Source: an uncultured Hoeflea sp.
Lineage (GTDB): Bacteria > Pseudomonadota > Alphaproteobacteria > Rhizobiales > Rhizobiaceae
Reading direction: 5' to 3'
Length of the DNA stretch: 64,000 nt
Assembly (NCBI RefSeq): GCF_947501405.1
Contig: NZ_CANMVK010000002.1
Span: forward strand, 744,001 to 808,000
The position numbers were made by a program, and so were the translations under genes. How positions within the stretch are numbered: the stretch's first letter is position 1; the number at the start of each line of letters is the position of its first letter. Shown in pieces: positions 9,838-18,733 of this stretch. Under the pieces are notes generated by a model. That model had not been told where the DNA came from, did no database searches, and saw only the letters and a program-made list of their open reading frames with translations.

Positions 9838-11412
9838 ATGGATACTGTCGACACGATCGAGCCGGGTGTTTCAAAGTCGCGCAGGCGCGAACGCGGGGGA
9901 GGGCGCGAGGGGCGCCGCTCAGCCGGGCAGGCCTTCGCGCCGCCCCACCGCGCCACGCCCTATATTGTCCGCAACATTCCCGCCTATGATGTTCTGGGTG
10001 AAGAGAGTTTGCTCAAGATCGAAGCCACGGCCGACCGCCTTCTTGCCGAAGTCGGCATCGAGTTTCGCGATGATCCCGCGGCTTTGGAACTGTGGAAAGC
10101 CGCCGGCGCGCAAGTTGAAGGGCTACTGGTCAGGTTCGAACCAGGCATGCTGCGCGAAATCCTGAAATCGGCGCCCGCCAGTTTCACGCAGCATGCCCGC
10201 AATCCGGCCAATAATGTCGAGATCGGCGGCCGCAATGTTGTGTTCGCGCCCGCTTACGGATCGCCCTTTGTGATGGATCTCGACAAGGGGCGTCGCTATG
10301 GCACCATCGAGGACTTCCGCAACTTCATCAAGCTGGCGCAATCAAGCCCCTGGCTGCACCATTCCGGCGGAACCATCTGCGAGCCGGTCGACGTTCCGGT
10401 CAACAAGCGCCATCTCGATATGGTCTATGCGCATCTGAAATACTCCGACCGCTGCTTCATGGGTTCGGTGACCGCCGAAAGCCGTGCGGAGGAGTCGATC
10501 GATATGGCACGGATCGTCTTTGGTCGCGATTTCGTCGACCGGAACTGCGTCATCCTGGGCAATGTCAACGTCAATTCGCCGCTGGTCTGGGACGGCACCA
10601 TGACCAACGTGCTGCGCGCCTATGCGCGCGCCAATCAGGCCACCGTGGTGGTGCCCTTTATCCTCGGCGGCGCCATGGGTCCGGTGACCACTGCGGGAGC
10701 CATTGCCCAGGCACTGGCCGAAACCATGGCCGGTTGTGCGCTGACCCAGCTTGAGCGCAAGGGTGCGCCGGTGATTTTCGGCAATTTTCTGTCATCGATG
10801 TCGTTGCGGTCCGGCTCGCCAACCTTCGGTACCCCTGAACCGGCAATCGGTTCGATGGTGATCGGTCAGTTGGCACGGCGGCTGAACCTGCCTTTGCGCT
10901 GTGCGGGAAGTTTCTCGAATTCCAAGCTGCCCGATGCGCAGGCGATGAACGAGGGCACCATGTCGATGCTGTCGGCGGTGCATTGCGGGGCGAATTTCAT
11001 TCTCCACTCGGCAGGCTTTCTCGACGGGCTCTTGTCGATGTCCTATGAGAAATTCGTCATGGACGCTGATTTCTGCGGCGCGCTGCACTCCTATCTTGCC
11101 GGCGTGGTGGTCGATGACAACTCGCTCGCGCTTGACGCCTTCCGGGAAGTGGGCGTCGGCAAGCATTTCCTCGGATGCGCCCACACGATGGAGAATTACC
11201 AGACCGCATTCTGGGATTCGACCATCGCCGACAATGAGCCCTTTGAGAAATGGGACACGGCCGGACGCATCGACGCCGCTACCCGCGCCAATGCGCGCTG
11301 GAAGCAGATGCTCGGCGATTATCAGGCGCCGCCGATGGATGTGGCGACAGACGAGGCGCTGATCGAATACACTGAGCGCACAAAGGCTTCCCAGCCCGAC
11401 GCATGGTATTGA
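9838..11412 (+). CDS. MttB-superfamily (trimethylamine methyltransferase family) protein, non-pyrrolysine type
   Basis: ADRLLAEVGIEFRDDP, SGGTICEP, GNVNVNSPLVWDGTMT, ILGGAMGPVTTAG; continuous ORF without internal TAG. Confidence 0.87.
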   Translation: MDTVDTIEPGVSKSRRRERGGGREGRRSAGQAFAPPHRATPYIVRNIPAYDVLGEESLLKIEATADRLLAEVGIEFRDDPAALELWKAAGAQVEGLLVRFEPGMLREILKSAPASFTQHARNPANNVEIGGRNVVFAPAYGSPFVMDLDKGRRYGTIEDFRNFIKLAQSSPWLHHSGGTICEPVDVPVNKRHLDMVYAHLKYSDRCFMGSVTAESRAEESIDMARIVFGRDFVDRNCVILGNVNVNSPLVWDGTMTNVLRAYARANQATVVVPFILGGAMGPVTTAGAIAQALAETMAGCALTQLERKGAPVIFGNFLSSMSLRSGSPTFGTPEPAIGSMVIGQLARRLNLPLRCAGSFSNSKLPDAQAMNEGTMSMLSAVHCGANFILHSAGFLDGLLSMSYEKFVMDADFCGALHSYLAGVVVDDNSLALDAFREVGVGKHFLGCAHTMENYQTAFWDSTIADNEPFEKWDTAGRIDAATRANARWKQMLGDYQAPPMDVATDEALIEYTERTKASQPDAWY

Positions 11413-11433
11413 TCATAACAGTGGTTTGAGAAC

Positions 11434-13491
11434 ATGGCGACTTTGAACGATCCGCTGCTTCAGCCCTACACATTGGGGCATCTGACGCTGAAAAACCGCA
11501 TCATGACCACCAGTCATGAACCGGCCTATCCCGAAGACGGAATGCCCAAGGACCGCTATCGCGCCTACCACGTCGAGCGCGCCCGCGCCGGCGTCGCCAT
11601 GACCATGACGGCCGGGTCGGCGACGGTGTCGAAAGACAGCCCACCGGTGTTCAACAATGTGCTGGCCTACAAGGACGAAGTCGTCGGATGGATGAAGAAG
11701 CTTACCGACGAATGCCATGATCATGGTTGCGCGGTGATGATCCAGCTCACTCATCTGGGCCGCCGCACCCACTGGAACAAAGGCGACTGGCTGCCCGCGC
11801 TGACCTCCAGCCATCAACGCGAGCCGGCCCACCGGGCGTTTCCCAAGAAAATGGAAGACTGGGACATTGCCCGCATCATTGCCGACTATGCCGATGCGAC
11901 CGAGCGCATGGCCGAGGCGGGTCTCGATGGCGTCGAGCTGCAATGCTACGGCCATCTGATGGATCAGCTGATGTCGCCAATAACAAACGAACTGGAAGGC
12001 CCCTACGGCGGGTCTCTGGAAAACCGTGCCCGTTTCGCGCTTGATGTGGTGGCTGCCATCCGGGAGCGCGTCGGCCAAAAACTGCTTGTCGGCATCCGTT
12101 ACACCGCAGATGAAGTCGCCATGGGCGGCATTTCCGAGGAGGAAGGCATCGCCATTGGCCACATGTTCAAGGCCACCGGGCAGGTCGATTTTCTCAATGT
12201 CATCCGCGGCCAGATCCAAACCGACCCGGCCATGACCGATGTCATTCCGGTTCAGGGCATGCGCTCGGCGCCGCATCTTGATTTCGCCGGCCGCATCCGC
12301 GCCGAGGTGGGATTGCCGACTTTCCACGCGGCGCGCATTCCCGATGTCGCCACTGCACGCCACGCGATTGCCAGCGGCAAGCTGGACATGATTGGCATGA
12401 CCCGCGCCCATATGGCGGATCCGCATCTGGTCAAAAAGATAATGGAAGGACGCGAGGATGACATCCGGCCTTGCGTTGGCGCCACCTATTGCCTCGACCG
12501 TATCTACCAGGCGGGTGACGCATTGTGCATCCACAATCCCGCCACCGGCCGCGAATTGTCGATGCCGCACACAATTGCACCGGCAGAAGCGAAAAAGCGC
12601 GTGGTCATTGTCGGCGCTGGCCCGGCGGGTCTCGAGGCGGCGCGTGTCGCCGCCGAACGCGGCCACAAGGTCGTTGTTTTCGAAGCCCAGCCCGATCCCG
12701 GCGGTCAGATCCGATTGACTGCGCAGAACCAGCGCCGCAAGGAAATGATCGGCATCATCGAATGGCGCATGGCGCAGTGCGCCGCGCGTGATGTCGATTT
12801 CCGCTTCAACACCTGGGCCGAGCCTACGGATGTGCTGGCCGAGAAGCCCGATGTGGTGATCATCGCCACCGGCGGCCTGCCGCACATCGAGGTGCTTGAA
12901 GAGGGCAATGATCTGGTGGTTTCCAGCTGGGATCTGATCTCGGGCGACATCAAGCCTGGAAGACAGGTTCTGGTCTATGATGACGCCGGCGATCATGCTG
13001 GTCTGCAGGCGGCCGAAGTGGCGGCCATGGCTGGCGCCCGGGTGGAGATCTTGACGCCCGACCGCAGCTTCGCGCCCGATGTGATGGCGATGAACCTGGT
13101 GCCCTATATGCGTGCGCTGCAGGACAAGGAGGTGACCTTCACCGTGACCTACCGGCTGACTTCGGTCGAGCGCGACGGCAACGGCCTCAAGGCGATCATC
13201 GGCAGCGATTACATGCCGCTGACCAAGGAAAGACACTTCGACCAGATTGTCGTCAATCACGGCACATTGCCGCTTGATGAGCTCTATTTCGAGCTCAAGC
13301 CGCACTCCTCCAATCTTGGCGAGGTTGATTATGAGGCATTCATCGCCGGCCGGCCGCAAACGCTCAACGGCGGGCCGTCGGGTGAGGGCGGTTCGGTTGG
13401 TTTCCAGCTTTTTCGGATTGGAGACGCGATTGCCGCGCGCAACACCCATGCCGCCATTTACGATGCTCTGCGGCTGATGAAGGACGTGTGA
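11434..13491 (+). CDS. NADH:flavin oxidoreductase with FAD/NAD(P)-binding C-terminus (N-demethylase-like, OYE family)
   Basis: OYE barrel (LQPYTLGHLTLKNRIMTTSHEPAY, QLTHLGRRTHW), CVGATYCLDRIYQAGDALCIHNPATGRE cysteine cluster, VVIVGAGPAGLEAARVAAERGHKV. Confidence 0.88.
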   Translation: MATLNDPLLQPYTLGHLTLKNRIMTTSHEPAYPEDGMPKDRYRAYHVERARAGVAMTMTAGSATVSKDSPPVFNNVLAYKDEVVGWMKKLTDECHDHGCAVMIQLTHLGRRTHWNKGDWLPALTSSHQREPAHRAFPKKMEDWDIARIIADYADATERMAEAGLDGVELQCYGHLMDQLMSPITNELEGPYGGSLENRARFALDVVAAIRERVGQKLLVGIRYTADEVAMGGISEEEGIAIGHMFKATGQVDFLNVIRGQIQTDPAMTDVIPVQGMRSAPHLDFAGRIRAEVGLPTFHAARIPDVATARHAIASGKLDMIGMTRAHMADPHLVKKIMEGREDDIRPCVGATYCLDRIYQAGDALCIHNPATGRELSMPHTIAPAEAKKRVVIVGAGPAGLEAARVAAERGHKVVVFEAQPDPGGQIRLTAQNQRRKEMIGIIEWRMAQCAARDVDFRFNTWAEPTDVLAEKPDVVIIATGGLPHIEVLEEGNDLVVSSWDLISGDIKPGRQVLVYDDAGDHAGLQAAEVAAMAGARVEILTPDRSFAPDVMAMNLVPYMRALQDKEVTFTVTYRLTSVERDGNGLKAIIGSDYMPLTKERHFDQIVVNHGTLPLDELYFELKPHSSNLGEVDYEAFIAGRPQTLNGGPSGEGGSVGFQLFRIGDAIAARNTHAAIYDALRLMKDV

Positions 13492-13518
13492 GCCTTACTC
13501 TGTCGTGTTGGCGCGGGC

Positions 13519-15492
13519 TTACAGTCCCGCGCCGGAAAGCGGAGTGATCGCGACGCCGGATGGCGGAAGCACAAGCTCGCCCAAAACCGGCTTGCCGGTC
13601 CAGCCCAGCACCGCAAGATCGAACTCGGTTGCGCCGTAGTTGAAGGCGAAAACATGATCGCCGTGGCGTCTCAGCCGTACGCCGTCCCGCAGTTCCTTGG
13701 TGGTAAGCCCGGCGCGATCGGCAAGCCGCATGATGATGTCGTAAAGCAGGCCCTGATCAGGCCAGCCGCCGAGATAGCGCCGCTTGCCCTGGGCCACCAG
13801 CCCCGGCACGCCGTCTTCCGCCGTCAGGATGATCTCGGTTCCGTCGCCCGCCTCGAGGAACTCGCGCCAGTACTGAAACGAGCCGCCTTCGGCCAGATAG
13901 ACCGGCGTATCTTCGCGCAACGTTTCCACCCGGGTGACACGAGCATCGATCAGTTCGGCGGGCAGGTCCGGCGGTAAGCCGTCAGGAATGGCAAAATTTG
14001 CGGTCTTGGAGCCTGAACGCGGGCCGATCAGCAGATAGCCGTCATATGCACGAATGGCGTCGATCAGCCCCGGCGTCCAGGCAAACAGCCCGGGGATCGC
14101 AACCACCCCGTAGCCTTCGAGATCCGGCGCCGATGCCGGCACGATATCGACCGAAAGACCCAGCCTGCGCATGGTGCGGTAGAATTCGAACACCAGACGG
14201 AAATAGTCGAATTCGCGGCCTTGCGGCTGGATTTCCCAGGCCCAGGCGGAGGGATAGTCGAACACGATCGCCACATCCGCCTTGCCGGGCTCGGCCGTCA
14301 GCTCGCCGTCGAATGAGGCGAGCTCGCTCGCCACTTGCGCCGCTTCGTGAAAGCCTTCCGCTTCCACCGAGTCCGGCCGCAGCAACCCGGCATGCATCTG
14401 CTCCTGTGCAAAGGGCGCCTGCCGCCAGCGGAAGTAACTCACGGTTTCCGCGCCATGGGCGAACGCCTCCCAGCTCCACAGCCGCACCATGCCGTTGCGC
14501 GGCGCCGGATTGTGCGGCGCCCAGTTTACCGGACCCGGCTGCTGTTCCATCACCCACCAGCGCCCGTTCGAGGTGGCGCGGTAAAGATCGTGGTGAAAGG
14601 CCTGGAAATCCGGATCCCCGGCGTGGGCGAATTGCCGTTTCCAGTCGTCATTCTGGTCGGAACGGTCTTCGAGAAAGCCGAGCGGATAGGAATCCCAGCT
14701 TGAGATATCCAGATCCGCGCCGACATCGAAATGGTCGAACGCCAGGGTCCGGCCCATAAAATTGTGGATCACATCGCGGCCCGGCGAATGCACGCGAATA
14801 ATATCAGCCTGTGCCTTGTTGAACCGCGCCACCATCTCGGATGCATAGCGGCGGAAGTCCATCACATGCGCCGGATTGGCTTCGGTCACCGTCAGGTTGG
14901 GGAGTTCGATCTGGCTGAACTCGTTGATTTCCTTGGACCAGAATACCGTGCCCCAGGCGCGGTTCAGTGCATCGGGCGACTGGTACTTGCGGTGCAGCCA
15001 GGCGCGAAATCCATCCAGCGCGGCTTGTGAATAGGATAGCGTCGTGTTGTGGCAGTCATACTCATTGTCGGTCTGCCAGGCGCTCACGCCCGGATGGGCT
15101 CCAAAGGCCTTGGCCAGAGCGAGGGTGATCCTCTTGCACTCAGTGAGATACCCTTCATGGGAGAAGTCATAGTGCCGGCGGGAGCCGAAATTGCGCACCA
15201 GACCGTTCTCGCCAACCGGCAGCATGTCGGGCATTTCGTCGACCAGCCATTTGGGCGGTGTGGCGGTCGGTGTGCCCAGCACCACCTTCAAACCTGCCGT
15301 ATGCAAGGTGTCGATGGCGCGGCCGAGCCAATCGAACTCATATTTGCCGCGGCGGGGTTCAAGCCGCGACCAGGCGAATTCGCCGATGCGAACATGGACG
15401 ATCCCCATCGCCGCCATCCGCGCGGCGTCTTCCGCCCAGATCTGTTCGGGCCAATGCTCCGGATAATAGCAGACCCCGAGCGTGCGCTTCAT
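13519..15492 (-). CDS. Beta-galactosidase, GH42 family
   Basis: LGVCYYPEHWPEQIWAEDAARMAAMGI, WQTDNEYDCHNT, WAPHNPAPRNGMVRLWSWEAFAHGAETVSYFRWRQ; start reset to ATG 15492. Confidence 0.93.
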   Translation of the reverse strand: MKRTLGVCYYPEHWPEQIWAEDAARMAAMGIVHVRIGEFAWSRLEPRRGKYEFDWLGRAIDTLHTAGLKVVLGTPTATPPKWLVDEMPDMLPVGENGLVRNFGSRRHYDFSHEGYLTECKRITLALAKAFGAHPGVSAWQTDNEYDCHNTTLSYSQAALDGFRAWLHRKYQSPDALNRAWGTVFWSKEINEFSQIELPNLTVTEANPAHVMDFRRYASEMVARFNKAQADIIRVHSPGRDVIHNFMGRTLAFDHFDVGADLDISSWDSYPLGFLEDRSDQNDDWKRQFAHAGDPDFQAFHHDLYRATSNGRWWVMEQQPGPVNWAPHNPAPRNGMVRLWSWEAFAHGAETVSYFRWRQAPFAQEQMHAGLLRPDSVEAEGFHEAAQVASELASFDGELTAEPGKADVAIVFDYPSAWAWEIQPQGREFDYFRLVFEFYRTMRRLGLSVDIVPASAPDLEGYGVVAIPGLFAWTPGLIDAIRAYDGYLLIGPRSGSKTANFAIPDGLPPDLPAELIDARVTRVETLREDTPVYLAEGGSFQYWREFLEAGDGTEIILTAEDGVPGLVAQGKRRYLGGWPDQGLLYDIIMRLADRAGLTTKELRDGVRLRRHGDHVFAFNYGATEFDLAVLGWTGKPVLGELVLPPSGVAITPLSGAGL

Positions 15493-15514
15493 GTCAGAGG
15501 CTCCCGTGGCATCG

Positions 15515-16405
15515 TTACAGAATGTAGTCCGGCTCGAACCGGCCCTTGACCGGTTGATCGAGAACGAAAGTTTTCCCGGCCTCGGGGTCGGCGGCAAGCG
15601 CTGCCGGAGACAGCCCTTCGCGAGCCGAGGTCACCAGCAGGCGGTCAGCCTTCGCACCAATGAAGGCGGGGCAACTTCCCTGGCTGGCCGGGACCGCGAG
15701 CGATTTGAGCCGCTGCCCGCCGGAGCTATAGGCGTCGATGCAGCCCGCGCCCCATCGCGCGTTCCAGACTAAGCCGTCCGCGTCGCAGACAGCGCCATCG
15801 AGGCCGCCGTCGCCGCCGGAATGATCATAAAACACGGTGGGTTCTGAGAGTGGCAACGCTGTGGTCGGGTCGATCGCCACCCGCATCAGCTTTGCGCTCG
15901 CCGTGTCGGTGAAATAGGCGATGGCGCCGTCGGGCGAAAAACAGATCGCATTGGGAATGGTGATATCCGGAAAAAGACGCGTTACCGTTCCGCGCGCCAC
16001 ATGGTAGATCGCCCCGGCGCCCGGCTCGGCCTGCTTGCCCATGGTGCCGATCCACATTGCACCGCAGGGGTGCACACGCCCGTCATTGGAACGGGTGGCG
16101 GCATTGTCAGCTTCAAGCGGCGTCAGCGGAGTAAGTCTACCGGTTTTAAGGTCGCGCAGCTGCAGTCCCGTCTCGGTGGCGAGCACCTGCCGCCCGGCAT
16201 CGACCCGTGCCACCACGCTGCCGATTACCGGCAGATCGTGCGACAGCACCGCGTCCGTTCCAAGCCGCCACTCAAACAGCCGCTTGCCCAGAATGTCGAA
16301 CCACCATGCGGTGTCGCTGTGCGGATCGTAACTCGGCCCTTCGCCGAGTTCACAGGCCGGAGCGTTCAGGATCGATCCCGTGAAGGGGATTGGTTCGGGG
16401 TTCAT
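15515..16405 (-). CDS. SMP-30/gluconolaconase/LRE family protein, probable sugar lactonase
   Basis: ELGEGPSYDPHSDTAWWFDI, CFSPDGAIAYFTDT, DGLVWNARWGAG; located in galactose operon. Confidence 0.88.
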   Translation of the reverse strand: MNPEPIPFTGSILNAPACELGEGPSYDPHSDTAWWFDILGKRLFEWRLGTDAVLSHDLPVIGSVVARVDAGRQVLATETGLQLRDLKTGRLTPLTPLEADNAATRSNDGRVHPCGAMWIGTMGKQAEPGAGAIYHVARGTVTRLFPDITIPNAICFSPDGAIAYFTDTASAKLMRVAIDPTTALPLSEPTVFYDHSGGDGGLDGAVCDADGLVWNARWGAGCIDAYSSGGQRLKSLAVPASQGSCPAFIGAKADRLLVTSAREGLSPAALAADPEAGKTFVLDQPVKGRFEPDYIL

Positions 16406-17040
16406 CGCCCAAGATCCCCGAGCGCATCGAATGCGGCCATGGCCTCGTGGCCGCGGCGGGCCACTTCATCAGCCGCCATGCCGGCTTTGTAGAGGCTGGA
16501 GCCGAGGCCGAAGGTGCGAACGCCGATCTTGGCGTAAGCTGCGAAATCCGCGTTGGCGACGCCGCCCACTGCTCCCACCGGAACCTCCCTGGGCAGCACT
16601 GCGGAAATCGCGTTGATGCCGGCCGGCCCGAGCACGCTGGCCGGAAAGAACTTGAGCGCCGATGCGCCGGCCGCGCAAGCAGCAAGCGCTTCGGTCGGCG
16701 TGAAAACACCGGGCATCGTGACCATGCCGTGCCGGGCCGCGCGGCCAATGACTTCCGCATCGACATTGGGGCTGACCATCAACCGGCCGCCCACTGCGTT
16801 GAGACGGTCCACATCTTCGACATTAAGCACTGTGCCGGCGCCGATCAGCACATCTGCCGGCGCGCGCTTGACCGCCAGTTCGATGGAGCGGAAAGGGTCG
16901 GGCGAGTTGAGCGGAATTTCGATGGCCGTGAATCCGGCGCCGATCAATCCGTCGACAATCGCCGCGGTCTCCTCGGGCCGGATGCCGCGCAGGATCGCAA
17001 CCAGGCTGCGTTTCATTTGAGGGAAGGGGATGCGGGTCAT
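16402..17040 (-). CDS. dgoA: 2-dehydro-3-deoxy-6-phosphogalactonate aldolase
   Basis: LVAILRGIRPEETAAIVDGLIGAGFTAIEIPLNSPDPF, LIGAGTVL; next to dgoK. Confidence 0.9.
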   Translation of the reverse strand: MTRIPFPQMKRSLVAILRGIRPEETAAIVDGLIGAGFTAIEIPLNSPDPFRSIELAVKRAPADVLIGAGTVLNVEDVDRLNAVGGRLMVSPNVDAEVIGRAARHGMVTMPGVFTPTEALAACAAGASALKFFPASVLGPAGINAISAVLPREVPVGAVGGVANADFAAYAKIGVRTFGLGSSLYKAGMAADEVARRGHEAMAAFDALGDLGR

Positions 17041-17969
17041 GCGCGTTTCCGGTCTCCGGTCTTGGCGGCGTGGCTGCGCCAGGCTTCCATGAGGCCGCGT
17101 CGCACGGCGACATCGGCGTCGATGTCGCGAAGCTTTGCGCCGCATTCGGTCAATGCGGCGTGATACAGGCGCTGCAGCGCGCCGCTCGCCACCAGACTGA
17201 TCTCCTCGCCGCCGCGCACGCCGGCGCCCGAGAGCTCCAGTCCGATCAGCAGGCCCGACAGCCGGGCCCGGCTTTCATCCGGTCCGGTGCCGTGCAGCAA
17301 TTGCCCGGCACGGATGGAAAACAGGTGATGGCTGGTTTTTTCCGGCCGTGTCCAACCATCACGCACCCCGTTGAGGAATGCCGGGTCGCGGGCGTCGACC
17401 GGTCCCTCGCCGCCGGTCGAATGTACAAGAATGGTCTTGGCATTAGCTGCGGCGAACATTTCCCCGGTCATGTGGGTCTCGAACCCGGTGACCAGCGCGC
17501 CATCCATGGTCACCCATTTGGAATGGGTGCCGGGCATGCAGTAGCGCCGGCCTTGAGGCATTTCGAGATGGGCGCCAAGCAGTTGCGTTTCCTCGCCGCG
17601 CATCACATCCGGCTCATTTACGGATCTCACCGCAAGCCCCGGCACAATCGCGATCTGCCGCGTCGCACCGGGCACCAGAGTCGCGTGCCCGCCAATATCG
17701 GTCACATCGGCGGGGGTGCTGAGATAACCCGCCTCCACCCAGCCCTGACGCGAGCCGGCCATGCCGCAGATGATCACCGGCAGATGCGACGGCGCCAACA
17801 GGGCGGAAAGGTGGCTTTCCAGAACTGTTTCGAAACCACGGCCGGCCACTTCGCTCATGCCCTCATGGCTGCGGTGTTCGGCCAGCACCACGCCGTCGAC
17901 AGACAGCAGCCACAGCCGGAAGCTCGAGGTCCCCCAGTCAACCGCGACGATGAAGGGTTGCGTGCTCAC
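17037..17969 (-). CDS. dgoK: 2-dehydro-3-deoxygalactonokinase (GTG start)
   Basis: FIVAVDWGTSSFRLWLLS, CGMAGSRQGWVEAGYL, PGTHSKWV; GTG at 17969. Confidence 0.9.
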   Translation of the reverse strand: MSTQPFIVAVDWGTSSFRLWLLSVDGVVLAEHRSHEGMSEVAGRGFETVLESHLSALLAPSHLPVIICGMAGSRQGWVEAGYLSTPADVTDIGGHATLVPGATRQIAIVPGLAVRSVNEPDVMRGEETQLLGAHLEMPQGRRYCMPGTHSKWVTMDGALVTGFETHMTGEMFAAANAKTILVHSTGGEGPVDARDPAFLNGVRDGWTRPEKTSHHLFSIRAGQLLHGTGPDESRARLSGLLIGLELSGAGVRGGEEISLVASGALQRLYHAALTECGAKLRDIDADVAVRRGLMEAWRSHAAKTGDRKRA

Positions 17970-18733
17970 ATCATGCCCCCATCGGCAATCAGCACCTGCG
18001 CCGTCACCATCGCACTGGTGTCCGACGCCAGAAACAGGCAGGGCCCGACCATGTCCTGAGGCTCGATGGTGCGTTTGAGGCATTGCCGGTCGAGCATTGC
18101 GGCCAGCCCTTCCTCGGTGACCCAAAGCCGCCTTTGCCGCTCGGTCATCACCCATCCCGGCGCAATCGCGTTAACCCGGATGCCGTCGGGGCCGAGCCGT
18201 CCTGCGAGCCCCTTGGTCAGCCCGACGATGCCGGCCTTGGCCGCGGTGTAGGAGGGCATTGATCCGATGTTGAGCATGTAGGAGGTCGAGGTGAAGTTGA
18301 CGATCGCGCCACCGCCCGCGGCAATCATGCCCGGCGCCACGGCTTGAGCTGCGAAGGCCACGGGCTTGAGGTTGATTGCCTGATTGGCATCCCAATAGTC
18401 GCCGTCGATATCGAGCAGCTCATGCCGTTCGTCAAAAGCCGCGTTGTTGACAAGCACCCGCGCCGGACCATGCGCCGCTTCGGCCTGGGCCGCAGCTTGC
18501 CTGAGCGCATCCAGATCGGTCAGGTCGGCACGAATAAACAGCGGCGCATGGCGCGCGTCTTCGGTCAGGCGGCTGGCAAGCTCCTGGCTTGGTTGTTCGG
18601 CGATGTCGATAAACGCCACCCTGGAGCCCTGTCGCACAAAGCCTTCGGTCAGTGCAGCGCCGATGCCGGTGCCGCCTCCGGTGATCAGCACCGCAGCGTC
18701 GGCGAGGTCGGGGTAGATCGGATAATCTGTCAT
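17966..18733 (-). CDS. SDR-family oxidoreductase (probable galactose 1-dehydrogenase role)
   Basis: VLITGGGTGIGAA, NNAA, SYTAAKAGIVGLTKGLAGRLGPDGIRVNAIAPGWV. Confidence 0.87.
   Translation of the reverse strand: MTDYPIYPDLADAAVLITGGGTGIGAALTEGFVRQGSRVAFIDIAEQPSQELASRLTEDARHAPLFIRADLTDLDALRQAAAQAEAAHGPARVLVNNAAFDERHELLDIDGDYWDANQAINLKPVAFAAQAVAPGMIAAGGGAIVNFTSTSYMLNIGSMPSYTAAKAGIVGLTKGLAGRLGPDGIRVNAIAPGWVMTERQRRLWVTEEGLAAMLDRQCLKRTIEPQDMVGPCLFLASDTSAMVTAQVLIADGGMM

Noticed and set aside
9838-11412. Possible pyrrolysine-dependent MttB
   Set aside because: The ORF is continuous with no internal amber codon to decode as Pyl; no pylTS genes seen, so it is assigned to the non-Pyl MttB superfamily.
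11413-13449. 678-aa minus-strand ORF opposite the OYE-type oxidoreductase
   Set aside because: Antisense ORF of a high-GC coding gene; its translation is His/Arg/Gln-rich with no domain motifs, while the plus strand has clear OYE and FAD motifs.
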